A stretch of 64,000 bases of DNA from Catenuloplanes indicus (GTDB lineage Bacteria > Actinomycetota > Actinomycetes > Mycobacteriales > Micromonosporaceae). The notes under the pieces were generated by a model. It was not told the origin of the DNA. It did not search any database and saw only the letters and a list, made by a program, of their open reading frames with translations. Numbering within the stretch: position 1 is the first letter of the stretch; each line of letters starts with the position of its first letter. The stretch lies in NCBI RefSeq assembly GCF_030813715.1, contig NZ_JAUSUZ010000001.1, positions 2,294,001-2,358,000 on the forward strand, written 5' to 3'. The translations under genes were made by a program, and so were the position numbers. This document shows, one piece after another, positions 49,625-58,990 of this stretch.

Positions 49625-49806
49625 GGACTCGATCGTGACCGATCACGCATCGCGGGGGCAGCTTTTACGGTGAGCACCCCATAAGATGACTCGCGTCTCT
49701 CTCCCGGTCGGTTCCCGCCCAGGTCACACGGGAAATACACGATACGTTCCGGTGTCATTACCCGGGGTGAGGCATTGGCAGTGAACGACGCGTAACGGGG
49801 AGAGTT

Positions 49807-52479
49807 GTGGTCACCACCCAAGCGACGCCGGGCACCATCGAGCCGCCGCCGGGGCGCCGGAAGCGATTGCGTACGCCCGGCGGCCTGGTCACGATCGGCA
49901 CGGTGGCGGCGCTGGTCGCCGGCATGGCCGCGACCGTGCTCGGGCTCGGCGCCGCGGACCAGGCGGTGGCCAGCTTCGACGCGGCCTCCTGGCTGTGGAG
50001 CAAGTCCAAGGGTGAGCTGGCCCGGGCCAACGGCGTGACCGGCCGGGTGGACACCCGGTTCGCGGTCGCCGGTGCGGCCGGCCACCCGATGCAGGTCAGC
50101 CAGACCGACCGCTTCCTGATCATGCGCGATCTGAACACCGGCCTGGTCAGCTCGCTGGACCTGACGTCGCTGCAGACGATCGCGACCGCGCAGACCACGG
50201 CCGGTGTCGGCGTCACGGTCGCGCTGGACGAGGAGGCCGCGTTCATCGTCGACTCCGTCCAGGGCGAGGTCCGCCAGCTCGACCCACAGACGCTGGAGCC
50301 GGTCGGCGAGCCGGTGCGGTACCCGCCGGGCATCGCGGGCGGCACGTTCGACGGCGAGAGCCGGCTCTGGATCGCGGTGCCGTCCGAGGGCACGGTCTCC
50401 GCGATCACCCCGGCCCCGATCGGGGACGACGAGGGCGACCGGGCCGACACCGAGGCCGGCGGCCAGGGCGCGGGCGGCCCGAAGCTGATCCGCACGCACG
50501 GCGTCGCCGCGCCCAGCCACGACCTCGCGCTGACCGCGCTGGACAGCGGCGTGGCCGTGCTGGACCGCACCACGAACACGCTGACCATGGTCCGCGGCGA
50601 GGCGGAACCGCTGCCGGTGACGCTGCCGCTGACCGGCGTCGGCCTGCTCCCGGAACGCACCACCGGCACGCAGATCCCGGTGACGGTCGGCGAGGACCGC
50701 AAGGTCTACGTGGTCTCCGAGACCGGCGTGGTGACCGAGTTCGCGGTACCGGGCGACGGCGCGCCGCTGCGCCCGGCCGTGGCCTGGTCGGGCCGGTTCT
50801 ACGTGCCGGAGGAGGGCACCGGCGTGGTACACGTGCTGGACGGTTCCGGTACGCGGACCGGCACGTTCACGGTCGCGGGCGCGAACGGCGAGCTGGAGCT
50901 GGAGGTCCGCGAGAACCACCTGTTCGTCAACGCGCCGAACTCGGCCGCCGCGCAGGTCGTGGACGACGCCCACCAGGTCAAGACGGTCGACAAGTACGCG
51001 AACGACGTGCTCGGCGGCGACCCGCCGAAGGAGGCGCCGCCGCCCCCGCCGCCGCCCGCGCAGCCGCAGGTCGGCAAGCCGGGCGTGCCGAAGCAGGTGA
51101 CCGCCGCGGCCGGCAACGCGCAGATCCGGCTGAGCTGGAAGCCGGCTGCGTCGAACGGCGCACCCATCACGAAGTACGTGGTGGAGGGCGCGGACAAGAC
51201 CTGGCAGGTCGGCGCGGACCAGCGCTCGCTCCAGGTCGACGGCCTGACCAACGGCGAGACGTACCAGTTCACGGTGTACGCGGTGAACAGCGAGGGCGAG
51301 GGCCCGAAGGCGAAGTCGAACCCGGCGGTCCCCACCTCCGAGGTGCCGGACGCGCCGGAGAAGGTCACCGCGGCCGCGCAGCCGGACGGCACCGTGAAGA
51401 TCACCTGGCCGGAGGCGAACGGCCAGGGCCTGAAGATCAAGTCGTACGCCGTGAACGCGATCTCGGCCGGCGCGACCGCGCTGGTCGGCCAGGCGGACGG
51501 CACCGAGCTGGTGGTCGCGGCCGGCGAGCTGGAGTACGGCACGCAGTACGCGTTCACGGTCACCTCGACCAACGAACGCGGCGGCTCGTCCAAGGCGTCC
51601 CCGCCGAGTGAGACCGTGGTGCCGTTCACCGTGCCGGAGGCACCGGACGGCCTGGACGCGGCCACGGTCGGCGGCGAGGCCGGCGCGATCACGGTCACCT
51701 GGACCGCACCGGCGGAGAACGGCCGGCCGATCACGAAATACGTGGTGACCGCCGGTGACAAGACCGCCGAGGTCGCGGCCGGTGGCACGTCGACGAAGCT
51801 GACCGGCTTCGGCAACGGCGTGAACGTGACGGTCAAGGTGGTCGCCGTGAACGAGGCCGGCGAGGGCAAGCCCGCCACCGCGACCGCGCGCACGGTCGCG
51901 GCACCGACGGTCACGATCACCGGGTCGTCCGTCACCGAGACCGAGCTGACCGTCAAGGCGACCGTGAACGCGGGCGGCGGCACCGCCACCTGCACGCTGA
52001 CCGGCGGCGGGAAGACGGCCAAGGGCGGCTGCGCGTCGCTGACCCTGACCGAGCTGCCGCCGAGCACGAAGGTCGACTTCACGCTCACCGCGACGAACGC
52101 GGCCGGCAGCGCGAAGGACACCGGCAGCAAGACCACGAGCGCGGTCTACGGCCTCGCGGTCTGCAACAACAACACCGGCGCCAGCGACGAGGCACAGCAC
52201 ACCTGGTGCAACGACAAGGACAACGGCCGTCAGGTCTGGACCGAGCCGAAGGACAAGGGCACGCTGGTCGGGCGGGCGAGCCAGAACCAGCGGCTCTCCG
52301 CGATCTGCAAGACCACCGGTCAGAGCATCAGCCAGTACGTCTACAACAAGGGCAAGGTCGACCCGACGAACATCTGGATCAAGGTGAACTACGGCGGCAC
52401 CACGGGATACATCTCGTTCGCCTGGTTCAACCTGGAGGGGTACGGCATCAACTCGACCGGCCCGCTGCCGAACTGCTGA
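49807..52479 (+). CDS. Fibronectin type III surface protein of the MoxR/DUF58 operon
   Basis: The 890-residue protein has a cytoplasmic N-terminus, one membrane helix (about 28-50, LVTIGTVAALVAGMAATVLG) and a large outer part: a propeller-like region (about 75-395), a Pro-rich hinge (KEAPPPPPPPAQPQ), three fibronectin type III domains (about 420-510, 515-605, 610-700; each with a GxxITKYVV or equivalent strand), an Ig-like domain and a C-terminal SH3-like module (about 800-890, GTTGYISFAWFNLEGYG) with paired cysteines. It is the first gene of an operon with MoxR, DUF58 and a transglutaminase-like protein, an arrangement common in actinobacteria. GTG 49807 follows GGGGAGAG. It could be the envelope substrate of the MoxR system (inference). 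Confidence 0.85.
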   Translation: MVTTQATPGTIEPPPGRRKRLRTPGGLVTIGTVAALVAGMAATVLGLGAADQAVASFDAASWLWSKSKGELARANGVTGRVDTRFAVAGAAGHPMQVSQTDRFLIMRDLNTGLVSSLDLTSLQTIATAQTTAGVGVTVALDEEAAFIVDSVQGEVRQLDPQTLEPVGEPVRYPPGIAGGTFDGESRLWIAVPSEGTVSAITPAPIGDDEGDRADTEAGGQGAGGPKLIRTHGVAAPSHDLALTALDSGVAVLDRTTNTLTMVRGEAEPLPVTLPLTGVGLLPERTTGTQIPVTVGEDRKVYVVSETGVVTEFAVPGDGAPLRPAVAWSGRFYVPEEGTGVVHVLDGSGTRTGTFTVAGANGELELEVRENHLFVNAPNSAAAQVVDDAHQVKTVDKYANDVLGGDPPKEAPPPPPPPAQPQVGKPGVPKQVTAAAGNAQIRLSWKPAASNGAPITKYVVEGADKTWQVGADQRSLQVDGLTNGETYQFTVYAVNSEGEGPKAKSNPAVPTSEVPDAPEKVTAAAQPDGTVKITWPEANGQGLKIKSYAVNAISAGATALVGQADGTELVVAAGELEYGTQYAFTVTSTNERGGSSKASPPSETVVPFTVPEAPDGLDAATVGGEAGAITVTWTAPAENGRPITKYVVTAGDKTAEVAAGGTSTKLTGFGNGVNVTVKVVAVNEAGEGKPATATARTVAAPTVTITGSSVTETELTVKATVNAGGGTATCTLTGGGKTAKGGCASLTLTELPPSTKVDFTLTATNAAGSAKDTGSKTTSAVYGLAVCNNNTGASDEAQHTWCNDKDNGRQVWTEPKDKGTLVGRASQNQRLSAICKTTGQSISQYVYNKGKVDPTNIWIKVNYGGTTGYISFAWFNLEGYGINSTGPLPNC

Positions 52480-52495
52480 CCCGCCCGCACATTTG

Positions 52496-53878
52496 ATGGA
52501 ACGCAACCGAGATGAGCCCGTCCCGATGACGACCGCACCGCCGCACACCAACGGCTACGCCGGCAACTCCTACGACGACGGTTACGAGCAGGGTGGCCAC
52601 TACGGTGCCGCCCCGTCGTACCCGTCGTCCTCGGAGGCGCCGACCGGTCTGCTCCCGGCCGTGACCCCGGCCGGTCAGCAGTACGACCAGTACGACCGCG
52701 GCCGTCAGCAGGACTACGGGCAGCAGCAGGACTATGCGCAGCAGCAGGGCTACGGCGCCGCCCAGTCCTCCGGCGCGACCCCGCTGCCGCCACCCCCGGC
52801 GCCGCCCGTGAAGAACCCGCCCTCGCCGCCGACCATGACGCCACCGGCGCCACCCGCCATGGCGCCGCCCGCCGCCGCCCCGGTGCAGCCGGTCGCGGCC
52901 GAGGGGCCGCTCACGCAGCAGCAGGTGCAGGGCTTCGCCAGCATTGCGAACCAGCTCGCGGCCAGCATCGGCACCGTGGTGCTGGGCAAGCCGGAGCTGA
53001 TCCGGCTCGCGCTGACCGCGCTGTTCGCGCAGGGCCACGTGCTGCTGGAGGACGTGCCCGGCGTCGGCAAGACCACGCTGGCCCGCGCGATCGCCGCGTC
53101 CGTGCACGGCCAGTGGCGGCGCATCCAGTTCACGCCGGACCTGCTGCCCGCGGACGTCTCCGGCGTCACGATCTTCAACCAGGCCACCCGTGCGTTCGAG
53201 TTCCACCCCGGCCCGGTCTTCGCGAACATCGTGATCGCCGACGAGATCAACCGGGCGTCGCCGAAGACGCAGTCCGCGCTGCTCGAGGTGATGGAGGAGC
53301 GCACGGTCACGGTCGACGGCGTGCCGCACCCGGTGCCGCGCCCGTTCCTGGTGGTCGCCACGCAGAACCCGGTGGAGATGGACGGCACCTACCGGCTCCC
53401 GGAGGCGCAGCTGGACCGGTTCCTGGTGAAGCTGTCGGTCGGCTACCCGGACGAGTCGGTCGAGATCGAGGTGCTGCGCGGCGCGAACGTGCGCTCGCCG
53501 GAGAGCCTGCCGCCGATCGCGGACACGAACATCGTCACCGAGATGATCAAGATGGCGCAGCGGGTGCACATCGCGGACCCGCTGTACGCGTACGCGGTCC
53601 GCCTGGCCGCGGCCACCCGTCAGGACCCGCGCGTGCGGATCGGCGTGAGCCCGCGCGGCGTGATCGCGCTGACCCGGGCCGCCTGCGCGTACGCGCTGAT
53701 GGAGGGCCGGGCCTGGATCCTGCCCGAGGACCTGAAGGCGCTGATCGGCCCGGTCTTCGCGCACCGCGTGCTGCTCACCCCGGAGGCGGCGCTGCGCGGC
53801 ACGACCGCGGAGGACGTGGTGGCCGACGCGCTCCGCTCGGTCCCGGTGCCGCTGCCCGGCGGCGGCACGCAGGCCTGA
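52496..53878 (+). CDS. MoxR-family AAA+ ATPase
   Basis: The 460-residue ATPase has a disordered N-terminus of about 140 residues rich in Tyr, Gln and Pro (QQDYGQQQDYAQQQGYG), then the MoxR core: Walker A in LEDVPGVGKTTLARAI, the FTPDLLPADVSGVTIFN insert, Walker B DEINRASPKTQSALLEVM, sensor 1 in ATQNPVEMDGTYRLP, and the lid. MoxR proteins act as chaperones that activate or assemble partners, often with a DUF58 and a von Willebrand factor protein. ATG 52496 (or TTG 52493) and ATG 52526 are all possible starts; none has a perfect ribosome site. It lies 16 bp after the fibronectin gene and its stop overlaps the DUF58 start by 1 nt. Confidence 0.9.
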   Translation: MERNRDEPVPMTTAPPHTNGYAGNSYDDGYEQGGHYGAAPSYPSSSEAPTGLLPAVTPAGQQYDQYDRGRQQDYGQQQDYAQQQGYGAAQSSGATPLPPPPAPPVKNPPSPPTMTPPAPPAMAPPAAAPVQPVAAEGPLTQQQVQGFASIANQLAASIGTVVLGKPELIRLALTALFAQGHVLLEDVPGVGKTTLARAIAASVHGQWRRIQFTPDLLPADVSGVTIFNQATRAFEFHPGPVFANIVIADEINRASPKTQSALLEVMEERTVTVDGVPHPVPRPFLVVATQNPVEMDGTYRLPEAQLDRFLVKLSVGYPDESVEIEVLRGANVRSPESLPPIADTNIVTEMIKMAQRVHIADPLYAYAVRLAAATRQDPRVRIGVSPRGVIALTRAACAYALMEGRAWILPEDLKALIGPVFAHRVLLTPEAALRGTTAEDVVADALRSVPVPLPGGGTQA

Positions 53879-55026
53879 TGCGCGCCACCCCGCGCGGCGC
53901 CGGCCTGACCGCCGGCGCCGGCCTGCTGCTGGCGGCCGGTCTCCGGTTCGGCTACCCGGAGCTGGCCGTGCTCGGCGGCGCCGGGCTGCTCGCCGTGGTC
54001 TGGGCCGTGCTGTTCGTGGCGTGGCGGCCACGGCTGTCACTGTCCCGGGTCGCCGACCCGGACCGGGTGCCGCGCGGCGAGCCGTCCACGATGATCCTCA
54101 CGCTGCGGAACGCGGCCCGCCGCCGCTCGGCCACGCTGACCGCGTCCGACTCGTGCGCCGGCCGCCCGGTCGCGGTGCCGCCGCTGCGGCTGCGCGCGGG
54201 CCGGGACACCACGGTGACGTACCCGGTGCCGACGCACCGGCGCGGCCGGATCCCGGTCGGGCCGCTGCGGGTGACCCGCGCGGACCCGCTCGGCCTGGTC
54301 CGGCTCGCCCAGGCGCACGGCGACCCGGTGACGGTCTGGGTGCACCCGCGGATCCTGCCGCTGAGCGCGGTCCCGGCCGGTGTCACCCGCAGCCTGGACG
54401 GCCGGTCGGACAAGGTGCCGCAGGGCTCGATCACGTTCGACACGCTGCGCGAGTACGTGATCGGCGACGACCTGCGGCGGGTGCACTGGCGCTCGACCGC
54501 GAAGATGGGCGAGCTGATGGTCCGCGAGCAGCTGGACACCAGCCTGCCGCGGCTGGTGGTGCTGCTCGACGACCGGGCCGCCGCGCACACGCCGCTCGTG
54601 GACGGGCAGTCGGCCAGTTTCGAGGGTGCCTGCGAGGCCGCCGCGTCGATCGTGGCCGCGGCCGCGCGCGAGGACCTGCCGGTGACGATGCACCTGGTCA
54701 GCGGCGCGGAGGAGCCGGGGCTCAGCTACCTGGACACGCTGACCGCGGCGGAGCTGCGCCCGGCGGACGCCGAGACGTTCCGGACCGCGACCACCCGCCT
54801 GCGGCAGCAGCGCCTCGGCGACACGCTGATCTTCCTCACCGGCCCGGGTGGCCGGGCGGACCTGGGCCAGCTGGGTACCGCGCGGCAGGCGTACCCGGTG
54901 CTGGTCGCGGCTCTGCTCGGCGTGCACGGCGAGCACCCGGCCGGCCCGGGCGCGGGCCTGCTGGTGATCAACGCGGAGGACGGCGACGCGTTCGCCGCGG
55001 AGTGGAACGGCGCGTCCGGATGGTGA
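53878..55026 (+). CDS. DUF58 membrane protein
   Basis: The 382-residue protein has two N-terminal membrane helices (about 8-50) and a cytoplasmic DUF58 domain with the family signature YVIGDDLRRVHWRSTAKMGELMVRE (only the core quoted here: DDLRRVHWRSTAKMGE) near residues 197-212, followed by a von Willebrand-like fold segment LVVLLDDRAA. DUF58 proteins are regular partners of MoxR ATPases. The start ATG overlaps the MoxR stop (TGATG), and its end overlaps the next gene by 7 bp, so the three are translationally coupled. The biochemical role of DUF58 is not established. Confidence 0.9.
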   Translation: MRATPRGAGLTAGAGLLLAAGLRFGYPELAVLGGAGLLAVVWAVLFVAWRPRLSLSRVADPDRVPRGEPSTMILTLRNAARRRSATLTASDSCAGRPVAVPPLRLRAGRDTTVTYPVPTHRRGRIPVGPLRVTRADPLGLVRLAQAHGDPVTVWVHPRILPLSAVPAGVTRSLDGRSDKVPQGSITFDTLREYVIGDDLRRVHWRSTAKMGELMVREQLDTSLPRLVVLLDDRAAAHTPLVDGQSASFEGACEAAASIVAAAAREDLPVTMHLVSGAEEPGLSYLDTLTAAELRPADAETFRTATTRLRQQRLGDTLIFLTGPGGRADLGQLGTARQAYPVLVAALLGVHGEHPAGPGAGLLVINAEDGDAFAAEWNGASGW

Positions 55027-57290
55027 GGGTGATACGCGCGGCCGGGCTCCCGGTCGCGCTGATCGGCATGATCGCGCTCTGCGGCGTCCTGCTCGGCCGG
55101 GTCTACTCCGGGCCGCTGCTGTCGCAGGCGGTCGCGGGCGCGGCCGTGCTCAGCGTCGGCATCTCGACCGCGGTCCGCCGCCTGCCGTCCTGGACCGTCG
55201 CGCCGCTGTCCGTGCTGGCGCTCGCCGGGTACACCGTGCTGGTGCTCCGGCTGGCCGCGCAGCGCGCCGAGCTGGACGCGCCGCTCGCCCAGGTGCTGGT
55301 GGACGCGGCCCGCAACGGCATCCCGCGCATGCTGACCGCCATGATCCCGGTCGAGCCGACGCCGGACACGCTGGTGATCCCGCTGGTCGCGGCGTGGCTG
55401 GCCGGGCTGGCCGCGACCGAGGTGTCCGGCCGGGCCGGCTGGGTGCTGCTGGGCTACACCGCACCGGTCGCGCTGTTCGCCGGCACGCTCTACGTGGTCG
55501 GCCCGAACGCCGACGCGGCGCTCCCGCCCACGCTCGGCTTCGTGGCGCTGGCCGCGCTCGGCCTGGTCACCGCGCCGGGCCGGACCGCGCCCCGGACAGC
55601 CCCGCAGACCGTGGCGACCGCGTCCGACGCCGAACCGGCCGGCCGGCTACGGCGCCTGATCGGTCCGGTCGTCGCGCTGGCCGTGCTGCTCGCGCTGGTC
55701 TTCGCGGGCGCGCCGCGGATCGCCGGTGTGGTCACCGCGACCCCGGTCGACCCGCGCCGGTACGTCGAACCGCCGCAGGTGGACAGCCTGGACGAGAGCC
55801 CGCTGAACCGGATCTCCGGCTGGGCGCTGAACCCGGACCAGCACCTGTTCGACGTCACGCCGCTGGCGGGTGAAGGGCTTCCGCTGGTCCGGCTGGCCGT
55901 GCTCAACGACTACGACGGGGTGACCTGGAAGGTCGGCGCCACGTACCGGGCCGCGGGCCGGGTGCTGCCCCCCGACCCGCCACCGCCCGGCGCGACCGTG
56001 GAGCAGGCCGTGCAGCGGCTCACCATCGCGGACCTGTCCGGCCGGCTGCTGCCCGCCGTCCCGACGCCGTCCGGGGTGGAGGGCACCCGGGTCGCGTACG
56101 ACGCGGAGTCCGGCACACTGATCCGCCCGGAGGGCCTGACCGCCGGGCTGACCTACACCGTCACGTCCGCACGGCAGCGGCTGGACCTGAGCGGCCTGCC
56201 GGTCGCGGACGTACCCAGCGGCCCGGGCGTGGCCCGGCTGCTGACCGTCTCGGACGGCGTGCCGGAGCAGGTGCAGCAACTCGCCGACCAGCTCGGCGAG
56301 GAGAACGGCGCACCGTACGACCGGGCGGTGGCGATCGAGCAGTTCCTGGCCACGCACTACCGGGTGGCGGCGGACGCGGCGAGCGGGCACTCGTACCCCA
56401 ACCTGGGTTTCTTCCTCTTCGGCCCGCGCAACGCGGGTGGCCAGGAGGGCACGTCCGAGCAGTTCGCGGCCTCGTTCGCGGTCCTGGCCCGGCTGCTCGG
56501 CCTGCCGTCCCGGGTGGTCGTCGGCTTCTCGCCGCGCGCGGAAGGCGGTGCGCCGGCCGGGACGGTCGCGGTCCGCGGTGCGGACGCGTTCGCCTGGCCG
56601 GAGGTGCTGTTCGACGGCGTCGGCTGGGTGTCGTTCAACCCGATGCCGCAGCCGGACACCGAGCCCCGCCCGGTGGAGGAGGACTTCCGGCCCGAGCCGG
56701 AGAAGTCCGAGGAGCCGCCCACGGACGCACCGACCCCGTCGGTCGCACCGTCCGCCAGCGCCTCCCCCGGCGACGCGCTCGCCGAGTCCGCGGCCGGCTC
56801 CGGGCGCACCCGGGCGGTCATCGCGGGCGGCGTCTCCGGCACCGTGCTGCTCGTCCTGGCCGGCCTGGTCATCGCGCTGCTGACCATGCGCCGCGCGCTG
56901 TCCCGGCGGCGGCTGCACGCCCCCGATCCCCGCGAGCGGGTCACCGGCGCCTGGCTGGAGGTCGGCGACGCGCTCCGGCTGGCCGGCCGCCCACCGCCGC
57001 CGGACCTGACCGCGACCGAGTTCGCCGGCCACGCCGCGGAGACGGCCGCCCAGGCCGCCGCGCGGGTCAAGAAGCTGCGCACGGCCGCGCCACCGCTGGA
57101 CGACCTGGCCGAGCTGATGAACCGGGACGCGTTCGCCCCCGACGACATCGACCCGCGCCAGGCGGACCACGCCGGCACCCAGGCCGTCGCCTACGTATCC
57201 GCGCTGCGGGCCCACCGCCCGTGGTGGCGCCGCCTGCTCTGGTCCCTGCACCCGGGCCCGCTCCGCTGGGCGAAGCGGCGCCGCGGGTGA
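55020..57290 (+). CDS. TgpA-like membrane transglutaminase homologue with lost triad
   Basis: The 756-residue protein has about six N-terminal membrane helices (about 5-235), an outer DUF3488-like region and transglutaminase-core domain (about 420-545), a Pro/Ser/Glu linker, a seventh membrane helix (about 598-622) and a cytoplasmic C-terminal DUF4129-like part (about 630-756). The transglutaminase fold is recognisable (EQFAASFAVLARLLGLPSRV, VGFSP, AWPEVLFDGVGW) but the triad is replaced: Cys by Ser479 (GTSEQFA), His by Phe524 (DAFAW) and Asp by Asn540 (FNP). It is therefore probably not an active transglutaminase. ATG 55020 overlaps DUF58 by 7 bp; GTG 55023 would overlap by 4. Confidence 0.87.
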   Translation: MVRVIRAAGLPVALIGMIALCGVLLGRVYSGPLLSQAVAGAAVLSVGISTAVRRLPSWTVAPLSVLALAGYTVLVLRLAAQRAELDAPLAQVLVDAARNGIPRMLTAMIPVEPTPDTLVIPLVAAWLAGLAATEVSGRAGWVLLGYTAPVALFAGTLYVVGPNADAALPPTLGFVALAALGLVTAPGRTAPRTAPQTVATASDAEPAGRLRRLIGPVVALAVLLALVFAGAPRIAGVVTATPVDPRRYVEPPQVDSLDESPLNRISGWALNPDQHLFDVTPLAGEGLPLVRLAVLNDYDGVTWKVGATYRAAGRVLPPDPPPPGATVEQAVQRLTIADLSGRLLPAVPTPSGVEGTRVAYDAESGTLIRPEGLTAGLTYTVTSARQRLDLSGLPVADVPSGPGVARLLTVSDGVPEQVQQLADQLGEENGAPYDRAVAIEQFLATHYRVAADAASGHSYPNLGFFLFGPRNAGGQEGTSEQFAASFAVLARLLGLPSRVVVGFSPRAEGGAPAGTVAVRGADAFAWPEVLFDGVGWVSFNPMPQPDTEPRPVEEDFRPEPEKSEEPPTDAPTPSVAPSASASPGDALAESAAGSGRTRAVIAGGVSGTVLLVLAGLVIALLTMRRALSRRRLHAPDPRERVTGAWLEVGDALRLAGRPPPPDLTATEFAGHAAETAAQAAARVKKLRTAAPPLDDLAELMNRDAFAPDDIDPRQADHAGTQAVAYVSALRAHRPWWRRLLWSLHPGPLRWAKRRRG

Positions 57291-57297
57291 CCGAGGG

Positions 57298-58188
57298 CTA
57301 CTGGAGCATCGCGAGGGCCGGGCCGATCTCGTCGAGGAGTTCGCGGGCCAGGAAGCCGATCCGGCCGTGGGCCGGGACCAGGCGCTGACCGGCGGTCGCG
57401 TGTGCCCAGGCCGCCCAGCACGCGGCCTGGTCCGGTTCGGCGCCGCGGGAGAGCAGGCCGGCGACGATGCCGGTGCGCACGTCGCCGCTGCCGGACGTGC
57501 CCAGGCCGGCGTCCGCGGACTCCTCGCGCCAGCGCCGGACCGTGCCGTCCGCTGCCGGGCGGGACGCGATGTGGCCGTACATCGAGACCACCGCGCCGTA
57601 CGTCCCGGCCAGTTCCGCGGCGGTGTCGTCGAGGTCCTCGCCGACGTCTCGGCCGAGCAGGATGCGGGCCTCGGTCAGGTTCGGGGTGAGCACGGCGGTG
57701 CGGCCGGACGCGCGGATCAGGTCCGGCTCCTGGCTGAGCGCGCCGAGCGCGTACGCGTCCAGCACGAACACGGTCTCCGGGCCGGCCGCGTCCAGCAGAC
57801 CGCGGAGCAGCCCCATGGTCTCGTCCACGTCGTCCAGGCCGGGGCCGACCGCGATCACGCGCGCCTCGGACGCGAGCGCGCCGAGGCGTTCGCCGCACCG
57901 GCCCTCGACCGATCCGCCGGACGTCTCGGTCAGGCCGACGACCAGCGCCTCCGGCACCGAGATGCTGAGCGCGGCCGCGGTCGACTCGGCGACCGCGAGT
58001 TGCAGCACGCCGGCGCCGGCGCGCAGCGCGGCCACACCGGCCAGCAGCACGGCGCCGGGCGTGAAGCGGGAGCCGCCGACCACGAGCACGGTGCCGCGCG
58101 CGTCCTTTCCGCCGACCGGGATCGGCAGCTGCCAGTCGCGCAGCACGCGGGGCGTGATGACGTCCGCGGGCTCAGACCGGTTCGGCAT
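57298..58188 (-). CDS. nnrD: ADP-dependent NAD(P)H-hydrate dehydratase
   Basis: The 296-residue enzyme is of the ribokinase-like YjeF C-terminal family, which converts damaged S-NAD(P)HX back to NAD(P)H using ADP. Visible elements are the N-terminal KDARGTVLVVGGSRFTPGAV (about 27-46), AVGPGLDDVDE, VLDAYALGAL, LTPNLTEARILLG and GTSGSGDVRTGIVAGLLSRG with the catalytic Asp. It lacks the N-terminal epimerase half present in fused homologues. ATG 58186-58188 has GAGGAGGG upstream; the gene overlaps the end of the histidine phosphatase by 17 bp, so they are an operon. It converges on the transglutaminase-like gene with 7 bp between stops. Confidence 0.9.
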   Translation of the reverse strand: MPNRSEPADVITPRVLRDWQLPIPVGGKDARGTVLVVGGSRFTPGAVLLAGVAALRAGAGVLQLAVAESTAAALSISVPEALVVGLTETSGGSVEGRCGERLGALASEARVIAVGPGLDDVDETMGLLRGLLDAAGPETVFVLDAYALGALSQEPDLIRASGRTAVLTPNLTEARILLGRDVGEDLDDTAAELAGTYGAVVSMYGHIASRPAADGTVRRWREESADAGLGTSGSGDVRTGIVAGLLSRGAEPDQAACWAAWAHATAGQRLVPAHGRIGFLARELLDEIGPALAMLQ

Positions 58189-58903
58189 CGACGCCCTCCT
58201 CGCTGGTCGGGGTGGCACCCTCGCGGTGCAGGTGGTGGACGACGGCGAAGTCCGCCAGCGCGAGCCGCCCGTCGTCGCCGGTGACCCAGCTGGTGATCGA
58301 GCAGTTGCCGACCTCGCCGTCCCGGGCCAGCTTCACCAGGTCCGGCTCGGCGATCTCCTCGATGAGGTAGCGCAACAGGTAGACGATCGCCTCGTGGGCG
58401 AAGAGGATCACGCGGTCGCCGGCGTGGTCCCGCCGCAGATCGCCGAGCAGGCTGCGCAGCCGCAGCGTGACGTCGGCCCAGGACTCGCCGCCCGGCGGCC
58501 GGTAGTAGAACTTGCCGAGCCGGGCGCGGCGCTCCGCCTCCTCCGGGTGCCGAGCGCGGACGCCCTTGCCGGTCAGCAGGTCGAGAACGCCGAGTTCACG
58601 GTCGCGCAGCCGCTCGTCCACCCAGGTGCGCGCGTCGATCGCATCGAGCGCGTGTTCGGCGGTCTGCCGGGCGCGCAGGTACGGCGAGATCACCGCGACC
58701 GTGGGCCGCTCGTCCGCGGGCAGGCCGGTCAGCCACTGGTTCACGGCGGCGGCCTGCTCCCGCCCGGTCGGCGAGAGCGGCACGTCCGCGTCGCGTTCCG
58801 GGATGTCGATGACCTCCTCACCGGACTGCTCCGCGCGCGCGGCCGCGACGTTCCCGGTGCTCTCGCCGTGCCGGACCACGGCCAACCAGCTCAGTTCGTC
58901 CAC
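58172..58903 (-). CDS. Histidine phosphatase family protein
   Basis: The 243-residue protein has the phosphoglycerate-mutase-like signature AVVRHGESTGN (His12 being the phospho-acceptor), Arg in ISPYLRARQTAEH, the acid residue in DRELGVLD, and the second His in ILFAHEAIVYLL. It belongs to broad-specificity phosphatases that hydrolyse phosphate monoesters; the substrate cannot be told. The start is GTG 58901-58903. It is the first gene of an operon with nnrD, which suggests metabolite repair or phosphate-ester clean-up, though the pairing alone does not prove it. Confidence 0.88.
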   Translation of the reverse strand: MDELSWLAVVRHGESTGNVAAARAEQSGEEVIDIPERDADVPLSPTGREQAAAVNQWLTGLPADERPTVAVISPYLRARQTAEHALDAIDARTWVDERLRDRELGVLDLLTGKGVRARHPEEAERRARLGKFYYRPPGGESWADVTLRLRSLLGDLRRDHAGDRVILFAHEAIVYLLRYLIEEIAEPDLVKLARDGEVGNCSITSWVTGDDGRLALADFAVVHHLHREGATPTSEEGVDAEPV

Positions 58904-58990
58904 GCACCGTGGCTTACCCCTCGGCAGGATCCGGAAACCGGGGACCGGGCCGGGCGGATCACGGTGGGATGGGCCGCCCGGCCCGGCGAT

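Noticed and set aside
49625-49806. Possible c-di-AMP or other riboswitch before the fibronectin gene
   Set aside because: I looked for the conserved ydaO-type motifs and could not place them; only weak hairpins and AT-rich promoter-like words are present.
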